A DNA stretch of 19,909 bases from the NCBI GenBank assembly GCA_009712615.1, contig WASR01000362.1, positions 6,851-26,759 of the forward strand, given 5' to 3'. This document shows, piece by piece, positions 1 to 9,832 of this stretch; within the stretch, counting starts at the first letter, position 1, and each line of letters begins with the position of its first letter. The position numbers were made by a program, and so were the translations under genes. This DNA comes from Methanobacterium sp. (GTDB lineage: Archaea > Methanobacteriota > Methanobacteria > Methanobacteriales > Methanobacteriaceae). Below the pieces are notes generated by a model. It was given only the letters and a program-made list of their open reading frames with translations, was not told where the DNA came from and searched no databases.

Positions 1-1
1 A

Positions 2-403
2 TCTAAACAGAATATTTACAAAAAAAATTCTTCTAAACTCAATATATCATATTTAAGTCATGCTGCTGAGGATATTTATAAATTAAAAGATTCTGATCTT
101 GTAGTGACTGTTGGTGATGATACTACGCTGGTTGCTGCGGATATTCTCTACAGATTCAACATTCCAATTATTGGTATAACAGATGGTGACCTTGACCGTG
201 TTGTGGAGGAAGGTTTTAAACCTGTTGGATCTATGATTATTGAATTAGAAAGTGGTTGGGATGATATTATAGGTGAAAAAATCTTTTTAGAACTGTTTAA
301 TGGCAAACCGACCATGGAAATAGAAAATATAGAAAATTTTAAAAGTAAAATAATACAGATTATTAGCAATACCACCAGTAAATATAATTTAAAACATAAT
401 TAG
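2..403 (+). CDS. C-terminal part of a DUF2117-type conserved methanogen protein (5' end outside the window)
   Basis: The frame is open from base 2 to the TAG at 401-403 and has no start codon with a ribosome site, so this is the last ~133 residues of a gene that begins upstream. A GTG at 104 is in frame, but the residues before it read as normal protein (a lysine/asparagine-rich linker, then [20 protein letters not shown]). Visible motifs are [23 protein letters not shown] and [11 protein letters not shown]. From memory these resemble the C-terminus of the uncharacterised DUF2117 family, which lies just upstream of mmp2 in Methanobacteriales; the family name is not certain. The GDD/DGD acidic pattern suggests a nucleotide- or metal-binding Rossmann-like fold, but no function is known. 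The gene is 28 nt from mmp2 on the same strand and is probably the preceding operon member. Confidence 0.6.
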   Translation, partial: SKQNIYKKNSSKLNISYLSHAAEDIYKLKDSDLVVTVGDDTTLVAADILYRFNIPIIGITDGDLDRVVEEGFKPVGSMIIELESGWDDIIGEKIFLELFNGKPTMEIENIENFKSKIIQIISNTTSKYNLKHN

Positions 404-431
404 GATTTAAAACCTTGAATGGGGTGGATAC

Positions 432-1418
432 TTGAATTTAGATACTCTTGTTAATTCTATCAAAACCTACGAAGGAATTACGCGCAAAAATTTCATCAAG
501 GGTGCAACCAAAATTTTGGATGATACCTACAACATAGCAGGCAGAACAGCCCTTGGATTTGGGGATGATGCTTCTGCAATAGACATTGGAAATGACGTTT
601 ATTTGTTAATGGCTGCAGACGGAATGTGGGGGCAGCTCATGGCAGGAAACCCAAGATGGGCAGGTTACTGTTCTGTTCTAGTAAATGTCAACGACATAGC
701 TGCGATGGGAGGTATTCCCATGGGCATGACCAATGTTATCTCTGTCAGCGACCCGGAACTCTGCAGCGAACTCATGATTGGTATTAAAGAAGGTGTTGAG
801 AAATTTGGAGTTCCAATGGTTGGAGGACACCTTCATCCAGACACACCCTACCTTGCATTGGATGTTGCAATAACTGGAATAGTGGGAAAGGAAGATATTA
901 TAACCAGTGCCGGTGCAGAGGTAGGAGACGTGGTCCTTGTTGCAATGGATCTAGATGGACAGCAACATCCTGACTTCAGACTTAACTGGGACACCACCAC
1001 CCACAAAACAGCAGAACTGGTACAGGCGCAGATAATGGCCATGAACGAGCTGGGAAAGAAACATCTCTTAACAGCTGGAAAGGATGTGAGTAACCCGGGA
1101 ATAATTGGTACCCTTGGAATGCTACTAGAAGCATCAGGAGTAGGAGCAACCATTGAACTCGAAAAAATTCCTAGAAATCCTTCTGTAGACTGGGATGAAT
1201 GGCTTAAGGTTTATCCGGGATCAGGATTTGTTCTAACTGCAAAGGAAGAAAATGTTGAGGAATGCATTGAAACACTGGAAAAGGTTAGCATAACCACCAA
1301 AGTAGCAGGCAGAGTGATAGAAGAAAAGTTACTTAACTTAACACACCAAGGACAGGAAAGAACTGTCTTCGATTTCAACAAGGATATGATAATTGGAATT
1401 AAAGAGGAAATAATCTAA
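432..1418 (+). CDS. mmp2: Methanogenesis marker protein 2, AIR synthase/SelD-like (Mmp2)
   Basis: A 328-residue protein of the PurM/AIR-synthase superfamily that includes SelD, HypE and ThiL. The N-terminal half has the acidic phosphate-binding pattern [10 protein letters not shown] (about residues 42-51). It is followed by [16 protein letters not shown] and the [11 protein letters not shown] loop (about 130-140), where family members bind ATP and Mg2+. The C-terminal domain carries [22 protein letters not shown], as in the kinase/cyclase relatives. The family is restricted to methanogens and related alkane oxidisers and its reaction is unknown; an ATP-dependent phosphorylation or cyclisation is an inference from the fold. 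The start is a TTG at 432, chosen because GGGGTGGAT lies directly before it and no better start is nearby. The stop is 20 nt before mmp3 in the same operon. Confidence 0.88.
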   Translation: MNLDTLVNSIKTYEGITRKNFIKGATKILDDTYNIAGRTALGFGDDASAIDIGNDVYLLMAADGMWGQLMAGNPRWAGYCSVLVNVNDIAAMGGIPMGMTNVISVSDPELCSELMIGIKEGVEKFGVPMVGGHLHPDTPYLALDVAITGIVGKEDIITSAGAEVGDVVLVAMDLDGQQHPDFRLNWDTTTHKTAELVQAQIMAMNELGKKHLLTAGKDVSNPGIIGTLGMLLEASGVGATIELEKIPRNPSVDWDEWLKVYPGSGFVLTAKEENVEECIETLEKVSITTKVAGRVIEEKLLNLTHQGQERTVFDFNKDMIIGIKEEII

Positions 1419-1438
1419 AACCTAAAAGGAGAGGTTAT

Positions 1439-2954
<1,516 letters not shown>

Positions 2955-2977
<23 letters not shown>

Positions 2978-3380
2978 GATCACTCGTATGATCATACTGG
3001 GACCATCTGCAAATATAAGTCAGACAGAACTAGTAAGAAAACTCCACATGATGGAACTTCCAATAACCATCAAATCCACATGTTACGGTGCAGTAGTTAA
3101 TGGAGAGGAATCTGCTGTTAATAAGGCAGTAGAACAGGCTCGTAATTTGGATTATTGTAATATTTTTACCAAAGACAGAGGTTTTCCACCAGGAGATCCA
3201 AGAAGATGCAGGGCTAAAAGAGGAGGGGCAAGGGAAGGTTTTCACCAACTTGAAAAAGAATTTGAACTTTTAGGTTTCGTTAGTGAAGCACTGGAACACC
3301 CCCACAAAGTCAGTCTTAAAAAACCCAAGAAAGTCCCTGTAGATACATTTAAAGAAGTTGTAAAGGAGTGTGAAAAATGA
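2955..3380 (+). CDS. mmp6: Methanogenesis marker protein 6 (Mmp6)
   Basis: A 141-residue basic protein of the methanogenesis marker 6 family. Recognisable segments are [22 protein letters not shown] near the N-terminus and [30 protein letters not shown] in the middle, where prolines, arginines and one cysteine are clustered. The longer frame opens at 2925. ATG 2955 is preferred because it gives the conserved N-terminus and has AAGGAAGGAG (2936-2945) at normal spacing. The gene starts inside the end of mmp3, and its TGA overlaps the ATG of the next gene (ATGA, 3377-3380), which indicates translational coupling. No biochemical function is established. The strict phylogenetic link to MCR and its operon suggest MCR maturation or activation (inference). 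Confidence 0.87.
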
Positions 3381-3760
3381 ACCTTACAAATTCATCCACA
3401 GGGGAAGAACTTGTTCCTGTTGCAATGGCCATACATGAACTTGTTAACGGACTTCCCATAACCATGCGTACCCAAAAATTTGGTGGAGTCAGAATAGAAG
3501 ATGGAAAAGTTTTAGAAACAAATTACACCGGACCAATTCTTGAAAAAGTATTAAAACAAGGTGAAACTTCCAATGAAACACCTCAAGATGGTCCTTACAA
3601 AGGAACTCCTGTTATTGTAGTTCCATTAATAGAAAATAATGAAGTTATAGCTGCAATAGGTGTTATAGATACAACCAAAGGAATTTATAGTGATATTATG
3701 GAGATGACTAGGCGACCTGAACAAACTGAACCTGATAATACAAGGGGGGAAGTTTATTAG
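3377..3760 (+). CDS. DUF2111 family protein, methanogen-specific, unknown function
   Basis: A 127-residue protein of the DUF2111 family found in the mmp cluster of methanogens. It reads as a small sensor-like domain: [22 protein letters not shown], then [24 protein letters not shown], and [32 protein letters not shown]. The last segment is reminiscent of PAS/GAF or cache-type ligand-binding beta sheets (an impression, not a proven homology). There is no cysteine, so it does not itself bind an iron-sulfur cluster. It is coupled to mmp6 by ATGA, and its TAG (3758-3760) overlaps the proposed ATT start of mmp5. A role as regulator or scaffold of the Mmp proteins is inferred only from its position. 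Confidence 0.78.
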   Translation: MNLTNSSTGEELVPVAMAIHELVNGLPITMRTQKFGGVRIEDGKVLETNYTGPILEKVLKQGETSNETPQDGPYKGTPVIVVPLIENNEVIAAIGVIDTTKGIYSDIMEMTRRPEQTEPDNTRGEVY

Positions 3761-4211
3761 ACTAGCAAATATCCCACCAAATTCTCTTATACTGGCGGAT
3801 CTTGTCGAAAGAAAGGGACATGAAGCTCTTGTTCTTCAAAAGGAAATAAGAAAAAGAGTTACTGACGTGGAGATAGATTCCCCACCGCTTAATATAACTG
3901 AAGAAGAACCTATTAAGGGACTTAAATATGCTGCAATTGAAGTGCCATCAGGAGTAAGAGGTAGAATGGCAATATTTGGCCCTCTGATAGAAGAAGCTGA
4001 GGCTGCTATTATTATGGAAGATGCACCATTTGGTTTTGGATGTATAGGATGTGCCAGAACCAACGAACTATCAATGTTCTACTTAAGAAAGAGGGGAATT
4101 CCACTTTTAGAACTGCATTATCCAACCACCAAAGAAGAGACAATGGAAGTTGTAAATAAAATCAACACATTTTTAGACAGTTTAGACCAGTTGGAGGATA
4201 AAAATGGTTAA
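3756..4211 (+). CDS. mmp5: Methanogenesis marker protein 5 (Mmp5, DUF2102), apparent ATT start codon
   Basis: The methanogenesis marker 5 product is about 151 residues when read from ATT 3756. The conserved-looking N-terminus ([20 protein letters not shown], then [13 protein letters not shown]) lies between 3759 and 3866, but this stretch has no ATG, GTG or TTG in frame. The frame is closed upstream by TGA at 3705. The first ordinary start, GTG 3867, would remove about 37 residues and has no ribosome site. A G-run resembling a Shine-Dalgarno site (AAGGGGGG, 3742-3749) lies 6 nt before ATT 3756, which overlaps the stop of the previous gene. Further on, [12 protein letters not shown] carries a CxxC pair in a conserved-looking patch. 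Function is unknown; it is presumed to act with the other Mmp proteins. A sequencing error at the start codon is the main alternative. Confidence 0.82.
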   Translation: MRLANIPPNSLILADLVERKGHEALVLQKEIRKRVTDVEIDSPPLNITEEEPIKGLKYAAIEVPSGVRGRMAIFGPLIEEAEAAIIMEDAPFGFGCIGCARTNELSMFYLRKRGIPLLELHYPTTKEETMEVVNKINTFLDSLDQLEDKNG

Positions 4212-5436
4212 AATAGCTCAAATTTCATGTGGAACAGATTACAGTGGTGTTCAAAAGGAGATTGAAAAGGCTGCAGAAACCTTTGGAGCCGAGATCATCA
4301 TTCCAGAAGCAGATCTTGATTACATTGATGAGGCCTACGAAAAATTTGGTTTCAATGCAGCAAGCACAGGAATCAGACTCATGATAGCAAGGGCAACCTC
4401 AATCGTAGAAGGAAAAACAGATGCAGATGCTGTTTTTATAGCCACGTGTTTCAGATGTGCAGAAGGTGCTCTGGTAAGAAACGAGATAAGAAGATTCATC
4501 CAGAACAACACCAACCTTCCAGTTGTTACTTACTCATTCACAGAACGTACCAAGGCAGACGAACTCTTCATACGAATGGAAGCCCTTTCCACCATAGTTG
4601 CAAGGAAAAGTCTTCTTGCGCGTGAAAAACAGGAAGGACTCACTTTGGGTATAGACTCTGGATCATCAACAACTAAAGCGGTTCTAATGGAAAACAATAA
4701 GGTAATAGGAACTGGATGGTTACCCACGGCAGATGTGCTTGAAACAGCCAACATAGCCACAAATCAGGCGATGGAAGGGCTTGATTACAAGTTGGATGAT
4801 GTTGAAGGTATTGGTGTCACAGGCTATGGAAGACTTAGAATAGGACATCAGTTGAATGCACAGCTCATCCAAGAAGAGTTGAGTGTCAATTCAAAGGGTG
4901 CTGTTTATCTTGCAGGAAAACAGAAGGGTGAAGCCACTGTTCTTGATATTGGTGGAATGGATAACAAGGTTATCACAGTCAACGATGGAATTCCAGACAA
5001 CTTTACAATGGGAGGAATATGTGCTGGAGCATCCGGAAGGTTCCTTGAAATGACATCCAGAAGGTTGGGTGTTGATATAAGTGAGTTAGGTCCACTTGCA
5101 CTCAAGGGTAACTACAAAAATGCAGCTTTAAACAGTTACTGTATAGTTTTCGGTATTCAGGACCTTGTAACATCCCTTGCTGCAGGAGGATCCAAGGAAG
5201 ACGTAGCAGCAGCAGCATGTTACTCTGTTGCTGAACAGGTTTATGAACAGCAACTCCAAGAAATTGATCTTAGGGAGCCCCTGATCCAGGTTGGTGGAAC
5301 ATCTCTCATTGGGGGTCTTGTGGAGGCTGTAAGCACAGTTCTTGGTGGAATTGAAGTTATTGTTCCAGAATATTCCCAGTACATAGGCGCAGTAGGATCT
5401 GCACTTTTGGTATCTGGATTGGGAGTCAAGAAATGA
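4204..5436 (+). CDS. mmp15: Methanogenesis marker protein 15 (Mmp15), BcrA/BadF-type ASKHA ATPase
   Basis: A 410-residue protein with an N-terminal domain of about 140 residues ([15 protein letters not shown], and a conserved [19 protein letters not shown]) joined to a BcrA/BadF/HgdC-type ATPase domain. The ATPase phosphate-1 loop is [15 protein letters not shown] (from about residue 148), the second is [12 protein letters not shown], and the cluster-ligand-type segment [17 protein letters not shown] contains the cysteine that binds the bridging [4Fe-4S] cluster in the 2-hydroxyacyl-CoA dehydratase activators. By analogy it would be an ATP-driven electron-injecting 'archerase'. Such a role fits low-potential reduction steps around MCR or its cofactor, but it has not been shown for Mmp15. 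The ribosome site is GGAGG (4193-4197). It overlaps mmp5 by 8 nt and mmp17 by ATGA. Confidence 0.9.
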   Translation: MVKIAQISCGTDYSGVQKEIEKAAETFGAEIIIPEADLDYIDEAYEKFGFNAASTGIRLMIARATSIVEGKTDADAVFIATCFRCAEGALVRNEIRRFIQNNTNLPVVTYSFTERTKADELFIRMEALSTIVARKSLLAREKQEGLTLGIDSGSSTTKAVLMENNKVIGTGWLPTADVLETANIATNQAMEGLDYKLDDVEGIGVTGYGRLRIGHQLNAQLIQEELSVNSKGAVYLAGKQKGEATVLDIGGMDNKVITVNDGIPDNFTMGGICAGASGRFLEMTSRRLGVDISELGPLALKGNYKNAALNSYCIVFGIQDLVTSLAAGGSKEDVAAAACYSVAEQVYEQQLQEIDLREPLIQVGGTSLIGGLVEAVSTVLGGIEVIVPEYSQYIGAVGSALLVSGLGVKK

Positions 5437-5990
5437 AGGTGGAATGCTACGATCAAAACGGTGCTGAAGTATATGAAATGATTGTGAAACACATACTTCA
5501 GGAGGTACAAGTATCCCGTTCAATTGGAGACATGAGGGTATATGTGGATCCAAGGGAACCCCTGTTTATCATTGTGGTTAAACTTGAAAAGGCATCCCCT
5601 CCAATTCTCATAGAAGATATGGCCGAACTGGAGTACAACAAATCTGGGAACGAAATGTTCATTAAGATCAACGATGAAAACTACCTACCTGATCTTCTAC
5701 AAAAACTATGGGAAACTGAGGGAAGAAATAAGGTACACCAACCCAACAGATTCGAGGTTATTGTGGATGATCCTAAAACAGAAATTAGGGGAATGGTTGT
5801 CCTGGACCCCAGGGACGATCTTAAAAAGAAGATCTACGATGCAATCTTCAGAATAATACCCGAAGGATTCAGGGTCATAGATCACAGATCAGAAGGAAAT
5901 ATAATTGCATTAACATGTACTGATGAAATGATGAAGGATGAATGGATTAAAAAAACTGAGGAAATTGTAGCGGAGGTTAAAAATGAATGA
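5433..5990 (+). CDS. mmp17: Methanogenesis marker protein 17 (Mmp17), MCR-activation complex subunit
   Basis: A 185-residue protein of the methanogenesis marker 17 family. It is acidic and soluble, with an alpha/beta pattern ([41 protein letters not shown]) and a second related half ([28 protein letters not shown]), which suggests two similar ferredoxin-like folds. The cysteines are C5 near the N-terminus and one near the C-terminus (ALTCTDEMM); none forms a classical ferredoxin motif. In Methanococcus maripaludis, Mmp17 was reported in the MCR activation complex with McrC, Mmp7, Mmp3 and the A2 component. The start overlaps the stop of mmp15 (ATGA), and the final 8 nt overlap nifB. The partners McrC, Mmp7 and A2 are not in this window. 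Confidence 0.87.
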   Translation: MKVECYDQNGAEVYEMIVKHILQEVQVSRSIGDMRVYVDPREPLFIIVVKLEKASPPILIEDMAELEYNKSGNEMFIKINDENYLPDLLQKLWETEGRNKVHQPNRFEVIVDDPKTEIRGMVVLDPRDDLKKKIYDAIFRIIPEGFRVIDHRSEGNIIALTCTDEMMKDEWIKKTEEIVAEVKNE

Positions 5991-6834
5991 ATCAAGATTT
6001 GCCCACATAACTAAGGTACATCCCTGCTTCAACGAAAAAATGCACGATAAAGTAGGCAGAATACATGTACCCATCGCTCCAAAATGTAACATTCAATGTG
6101 GTTTTTGCACCAGAGAAATAAACAAATGCGAACAAAGACCTGGAGTAGCATCAAGAGTAATGACTGTTGATCAGGCTGTAGAACACGTAAGAAAGGTTAC
6201 AACTGAAATGCCAATAGCAGTTGTTGGTGTAGCAGGACCCGGAGATGCTCTATTTAATGAAGAAACCTTTGAGTTCTTCAAAAGAATGGATGAAGAGTTC
6301 CCTGATCTCATTAAGTGTATGAGTACCAATGGACTGTTATTACCTGAAAAGGCAGATGAAATTGCAGCCCTTCACATAAACACAGTAACAGTCACAGTAA
6401 ATGCCATTGATCCAGAGATAGGCAGCAAAATATATTCAAATGTGTACTTTGACAAGAAACTTTACAAGGGAGAGGAAGGCTTCAAAATACTCGTTAAAAA
6501 CCAGCTGGAAGGAATTAAGAAACTTGCAGAAAACGGAGTGGTTGTGAAGGTTAACGCAGTGCTCATACCTGGAGTAAATGATAAACACATCCTCGACATT
6601 GCAAGAAAGGTTAAAGAACAGGGTGCATCCCTCATGAATGTGATTCCACTAATTCCTATGCACAAATTTAAAGACATACCAAAACCTGACTGTGCAGCAT
6701 TAAGTGAAGTTAGAGATGCTGTTGAAGAAATAATTCCTGTTTTCAGAGCATGTACTCAATGCAGAGCAGATGCATATGGAGTGCCTGGAAAAGAGGATAA
6801 ACATCTTGACATGACTCCAGCAAGCCACTTTTAG
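5983..6834 (+). CDS. nifB: NifB-type radical SAM protein, minimal form without a NifX domain
   Basis: A 283-residue radical SAM enzyme of the NifB class, which fuses two [4Fe-4S] units and inserts carbide to make the [8Fe-9S-C] (NifB-co/L-cluster) core. The radical SAM motif is CNIQCGFC (C35, C39, C42). The extra cluster ligands typical of NifB are present: HPCFNEKMH with C15, and CTQCRAD with C257 and C260. Other NifB marks are RPGV (52-55), AGPGD, STNGL and NAVLIPGVND. There is no C-terminal NifX-like domain, as in other archaeal NifB. The ribosome site CGGAGGT (5971-5977) lies inside mmp17. It is the last gene of the mmp operon and no nitrogenase gene is nearby, so its product may serve the L-cluster-like centres reported in the MCR activation complex (inference). 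The cysteine before RPGV is placed slightly differently from bacterial NifB. Confidence 0.87.
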   Translation: MNESRFAHITKVHPCFNEKMHDKVGRIHVPIAPKCNIQCGFCTREINKCEQRPGVASRVMTVDQAVEHVRKVTTEMPIAVVGVAGPGDALFNEETFEFFKRMDEEFPDLIKCMSTNGLLLPEKADEIAALHINTVTVTVNAIDPEIGSKIYSNVYFDKKLYKGEEGFKILVKNQLEGIKKLAENGVVVKVNAVLIPGVNDKHILDIARKVKEQGASLMNVIPLIPMHKFKDIPKPDCAALSEVRDAVEEIIPVFRACTQCRADAYGVPGKEDKHLDMTPASHF

Positions 6835-6838
6835 ATAG

Positions 6839-6887
6839 TTGGAAATGATATAAAATTACATCATCTCCAATTTTCAAATATTTTTTT
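6839..6887 (+). terminator. Hairpin plus T-tracts at the end of the mmp-nifB operon
   Basis: Five bases after the nifB stop, TTGGAAATGAT (6839-6849) pairs with ATCATCTCCAA (6860-6870), an 11-bp stem with one mismatch and a 10-nt loop. It is followed by TTTT and then a run of seven T (about 6880-6887). The T-run is sufficient for archaeal termination and the hairpin may stabilise the 3' end. The T-tract merges into the promoter region of mtnA. Confidence 0.65.
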
Positions 6888-6892
6888 ATAAA
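6880..6892 (+). promoter_or_regulatory. Probable TATA box of mtnA
   Basis: A TTTTTTTATAAAC stretch lies about 55-65 bases before the mtnA start and would place transcription initiation near 6910-6918. The match to the archaeal TATA consensus (TTTATAAA-like) is good, but the region is T-rich throughout, so the exact position is uncertain. Confidence 0.4.
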
Positions 6893-6947
6893 CATACTAT
6901 TTTTTTTAAAAAGAAATGCATTAAATGTCTACACGGATGTGACGAAT

Positions 6948-7877
6948 TTGAAAACAATGTACTGGAAAGATAACAAGCTATTTTTAATAGATCAAACATT
7001 ACTGCCTGACCAAATTGTTTACCATGAATGCGAAAACTATCATGATGTGATAGATGCTATAAAAACAATGAAGGTGCGTGGTGCTCCGGCAATAGGTGTT
7101 TCAGCAGCCTTTGCTATGGCGTTGGCAGAACTTGCAGGTGAAAATATGGAAAATGCAGCCAAAGAAATTAAAGCCGCAAGACCAACGGCTGTGAACCTGT
7201 TTTGGGCTGTGGACAGAGTTTTAAATGCAGATTCTGCCATTGATGAGGCAATGCTCATGTACGATGAGGATGTTGAAACCAACAGAAAAATTGGGAAATA
7301 TGGAGCATCAATAATAAATGATGGAGATACAGTGCTTACACACTGCAATGCAGGTGCATTAGCATGTGTAGATTATGGAACAGCACTAGGAGTTTTCAGA
7401 GCTGCAAAGGAAGAGGGAAAAGAAATCAATGTAATTTGTGATGAAACCAGACCCCTTTGTCAGGGTGCTCGTTTGAGTGTTTTTGAGATGCAACAGGAAA
7501 ATATTCCAGTCAGACTGGCAGTTGACAGCGCAGCAGGACATCTCATGCAGAAGGGAATGATCGATAAAGTGGTTATTGGGGCTGATAGGATTGCTAAAGG
7601 GGGAGTTGCAAATAAAATCGGCTCTTTAATGGTGGCTTTAGCTGCTAAACGGTTTAATGTACCATTCTACGTTGCAGCACCTAAAAGTACGTTTGACATG
7701 GAAAATTCCATATTTGATGTAGAAATAGAAGAGAGGGATCCAGATGAAGTCATCTACTTTGGAAGTTCAAGGGTGGCTCCAGAGGGAACAGAAGTTGAAA
7801 ACCCTGCCTTTGACATAGTACCATCGGATCTTGTGACAGGAATAATAACTGAAGAAGGAATTTTAAAACCCTTCTAA
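6948..7877 (+). CDS. mtnA: MtnA-type aldose-1-phosphate isomerase (methylthioribose-1-phosphate isomerase, eIF2B-alpha family)
   Basis: The protein is 309 residues from TTG 6948 (MKTMYWKDNKLF); GTG 6939 would add three residues and ATG 6957 would remove three, and none has a clear ribosome site. Family marks, numbered from GTG 6939, are VRGAPAIG (46-53), LTHCNAGALA with the catalytic-type C136, DETRPLCQGARL (168-179) and GADRIAKGGVANKIGS with D216. These fit MtnA rather than a translation factor subunit or ribose-1,5-bisphosphate isomerase. MtnA converts 5-methylthioribose-1-phosphate to the ribulose form in SAM by-product salvage; in methanogens the same enzyme is reported to act on 5-deoxyribose-1-phosphate, derived from the 5'-deoxyadenosine made by radical SAM enzymes. 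The gene is monocistronic and convergent with trm5, the two stop codons overlapping in CTAA. Confidence 0.88.
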   Translation: MKTMYWKDNKLFLIDQTLLPDQIVYHECENYHDVIDAIKTMKVRGAPAIGVSAAFAMALAELAGENMENAAKEIKAARPTAVNLFWAVDRVLNADSAIDEAMLMYDEDVETNRKIGKYGASIINDGDTVLTHCNAGALACVDYGTALGVFRAAKEEGKEINVICDETRPLCQGARLSVFEMQQENIPVRLAVDSAAGHLMQKGMIDKVVIGADRIAKGGVANKIGSLMVALAAKRFNVPFYVAAPKSTFDMENSIFDVEIEERDPDEVIYFGSSRVAPEGTEVENPAFDIVPSDLVTGIITEEGILKPF

Positions 7878-8896
7878 TCTATTTTAGCATCCACAGCCAT
7901 GTGCCACACCCCAGGACTTCTTGATTTAACTTTTCTCACATTCAATATTTCAACATTCCGGGGGTTAGCTGTTTCAACTATTCTTTTCACTGGAACTTCG
8001 TAATCAGAAGCAAATTCGTAGTAGTGCAGAACACCACCACTTTTAAGGGAATTAATTGCAGTTGAAAGGAAATCACATGCTGTTCCAGGTAAATTCATTA
8101 TTATCCTATCTGCAGCCAAATTTAAATCATTTAATACAGATTTAACATCACCCAGAAGGGGGATAATTTCTCCTTTTAACTTGTTGATTTCAATATTTCT
8201 TTTGATGTAGTGATGGGCTGCAGGGTTGATGTCCACAGCATATATCTTCACATCATGATCCTTGGCAATGGTTATTGGAAATGGGCCTACTCCTGCAAAC
8301 ATGTCAATGATGAGTTCACCATTTTTAACTTGTTCTGCCACTCTTCTTCTTTCTGTAGCAAGTCTGGGGCTGAAGTAAACCTTTTTAACATCCAGCATGA
8401 TTCTAGAACCAAATTCTTTGTGAACTGTTTCTGAAACATCCTCTCCTGCAATATGTTCCAGTTCCCGGGTCCTTATAACTCCCTTGATCTCACTTGTTTT
8501 GCGGTAGATGGACTTTCTTTTGGTGAACTGTAATGCAGCGTCCCCAATAAGAAATCTTTCTGCCTCAAATTCATCGGGAATTTCCAGCACAACCACATCA
8601 CCAATAATGTCAAATGAATTTTTAATATCATCAACCTTATCAGCTTCAACAGTGTTTTTCAGATAGTCCTTGAAGCTTTTTGGATATTTTTTATGGATCT
8701 TGAATTCAGTGTCAACAACTTCAATTTCAAATCCATCCAGCTCTTTAATTGTCTCGTCATCTGGAACTTCGTTGATTGGAATGTAAACATGTTTTTCGGA
8801 TGTTTTAATTTTACAGTCGAGATCAATCAAGGATTTTTTAAGTAATGTCCTTCGAATTTCATCAGCATTATTTTTTGAAACCTTTAAACCCAACAT
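7874..8896 (-). CDS. trm5: Trm5-type tRNA (guanine37-N1)-methyltransferase
   Basis: A 340-residue protein matching archaeal Trm5b in length and domain order. An N-terminal D1 domain (about 1-70, MLGLKVSKNNADEIRR) recognises the tRNA elbow, followed by a D2 domain and a class I SAM fold. Motifs are IRTRELEHIAGE (about 141-152), FSPRLATERRRVAEQV (176-191, with the likely catalytic glutamate), DMFAGVGPFPI (SAM loop, 198-208) and MNLPG (267-271). It makes m1G37 in tRNAs reading CNN codons, preventing +1 frameshifting. The ATG at 8896 is preceded on its strand by GAGGAAA at good spacing. It diverges from dph5 and is transcribed alone. Confidence 0.92.
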   Translation of the reverse strand: MLGLKVSKNNADEIRRTLLKKSLIDLDCKIKTSEKHVYIPINEVPDDETIKELDGFEIEVVDTEFKIHKKYPKSFKDYLKNTVEADKVDDIKNSFDIIGDVVVLEIPDEFEAERFLIGDAALQFTKRKSIYRKTSEIKGVIRTRELEHIAGEDVSETVHKEFGSRIMLDVKKVYFSPRLATERRRVAEQVKNGELIIDMFAGVGPFPITIAKDHDVKIYAVDINPAAHHYIKRNIEINKLKGEIIPLLGDVKSVLNDLNLAADRIIMNLPGTACDFLSTAINSLKSGGVLHYYEFASDYEVPVKRIVETANPRNVEILNVRKVKSRSPGVWHMAVDAKID

Positions 8897-9029
8897 TTAT
8901 TTCCTCGTAAAAAAATTCGTTAATTTATAATCAGTAATCTTAATATTAATAGATATGATTATTTAATTTGTTAATCAGAGTTAAAAAATAACACTTATCA
9001 TTACCAGAATAAAAAAAGGTGATAGAAGA
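8897..9029. promoter_or_regulatory. Divergent promoter region between trm5 and dph5
   Basis: This A+T-rich 133-base spacer holds a TATA-like TTATAAATTAA on the minus strand (about 8922-8932) for trm5, and a plus-strand candidate ATTATTTAATTT (about 8958-8969) for dph5. The ribosome site AAAGGTGAT (9015-9023) precedes dph5. No clear shared operator was seen. Confidence 0.45.
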
Positions 9030-9821
9030 ATGATTTACTTCATAGGATTAGGACTCTACCATGAAACTGATATTTCCTTGAAGGGGCTCATAGCCCTTAA
9101 AAAGGTTGATCATATATACGCAGAATTTTACACGGCAAAGCTGTTTGGAGGAAACATAAAAAACTTAGAAGAACTTGTGGGACAAGAAATACAGGTCTTA
9201 ACAAGGGAAGAAGTTGAAGAGGGAAACATACCGCTTAAAAAGGCAGAAGTTGATGATGTTGCATTTCTCATAGCCGGTGATCCTTTAATTGCCACCACAC
9301 ATTCAGAGATGTTAATTCAAGCCAGAAAAATGGGCATTAAAACCAACGTTATCCACTCATCATCCATACTCTCTGCAGCCCCAGGTATAGCTGGTTTGCA
9401 GGCTTATAAATTTGGAAAGGTCACCACGGTGCCTTTCACAGAGAAAAATTACTTCCCACATTCGCCATACATGGCAATTAAATCCAACATGGACTCAAAT
9501 CTCCATACACTGGTACTTTTAGATATACGTGCCCATGAAGACAGATACATGACAGCAAACCAGGCGCTTGAATATCTGCTGCAAGTAGAATCCATTAAGA
9601 ACGAAAATGTAACCACTGAAGATTCCATTGCAGTGGTTGTTGCAAGGGCAGGCTCTGATGAACCAGTAGTGAAGGCTGATAAGATCAAAAATTTGATAGG
9701 CCAGGACTTTGGAGGACCATTGCACTGTTTGATGATACCTGCAGATCTCCATTTCATGGAAGCTGAAGCTTTAGTTGAACTTGCAGATGCTCCAAAAGAA
9801 TTGTTTGAAGATATGGAATAA
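9030..9821 (+). CDS. dph5: Diphthine synthase (Dph5)
   Basis: A 263-residue protein of the tetrapyrrole-methylase fold that matches archaeal diphthine synthase over its whole length. It begins with MIYFIGLGLYHETDISLKGL and has FLIAGDPLIATTHSEM (about 78-93), the GDP loop that binds SAM. Further motifs are SSILSAAPGIAGLQAYKFGK and PHSPYMAIKSNM. Dph5 methylates the 3-amino-3-carboxypropyl group on the target histidine of elongation factor 2, the second step of diphthamide synthesis. The start has a strong ribosome site, AAAGGTGAT. A dam-type gene follows after 11 nt and is probably co-transcribed. Confidence 0.95.
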   Translation: MIYFIGLGLYHETDISLKGLIALKKVDHIYAEFYTAKLFGGNIKNLEELVGQEIQVLTREEVEEGNIPLKKAEVDDVAFLIAGDPLIATTHSEMLIQARKMGIKTNVIHSSSILSAAPGIAGLQAYKFGKVTTVPFTEKNYFPHSPYMAIKSNMDSNLHTLVLLDIRAHEDRYMTANQALEYLLQVESIKNENVTTEDSIAVVVARAGSDEPVVKADKIKNLIGQDFGGPLHCLMIPADLHFMEAEALVELADAPKELFEDME

Positions 9822-9832
9822 GGACTGATGAT

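Noticed and set aside
848..1153. Minus-strand open frames inside the mmp genes (e.g. 848-1153, 2515-2937, 5128-5553)
   Set aside because: Their products are low-complexity Ser/Pro/Ile-rich mirror frames of well-supported genes, without ribosome sites.
3867..4211. GTG 3867 as start of mmp5
   Set aside because: It would drop a conserved-looking 37-residue N-terminus and has no ribosome site.
5983..6834. Nitrogen fixation gene cluster suggested by nifB
   Set aside because: No nifH, nifD, nifK, nifE, nifN or nifI gene is present; the neighbours are Mmp genes.
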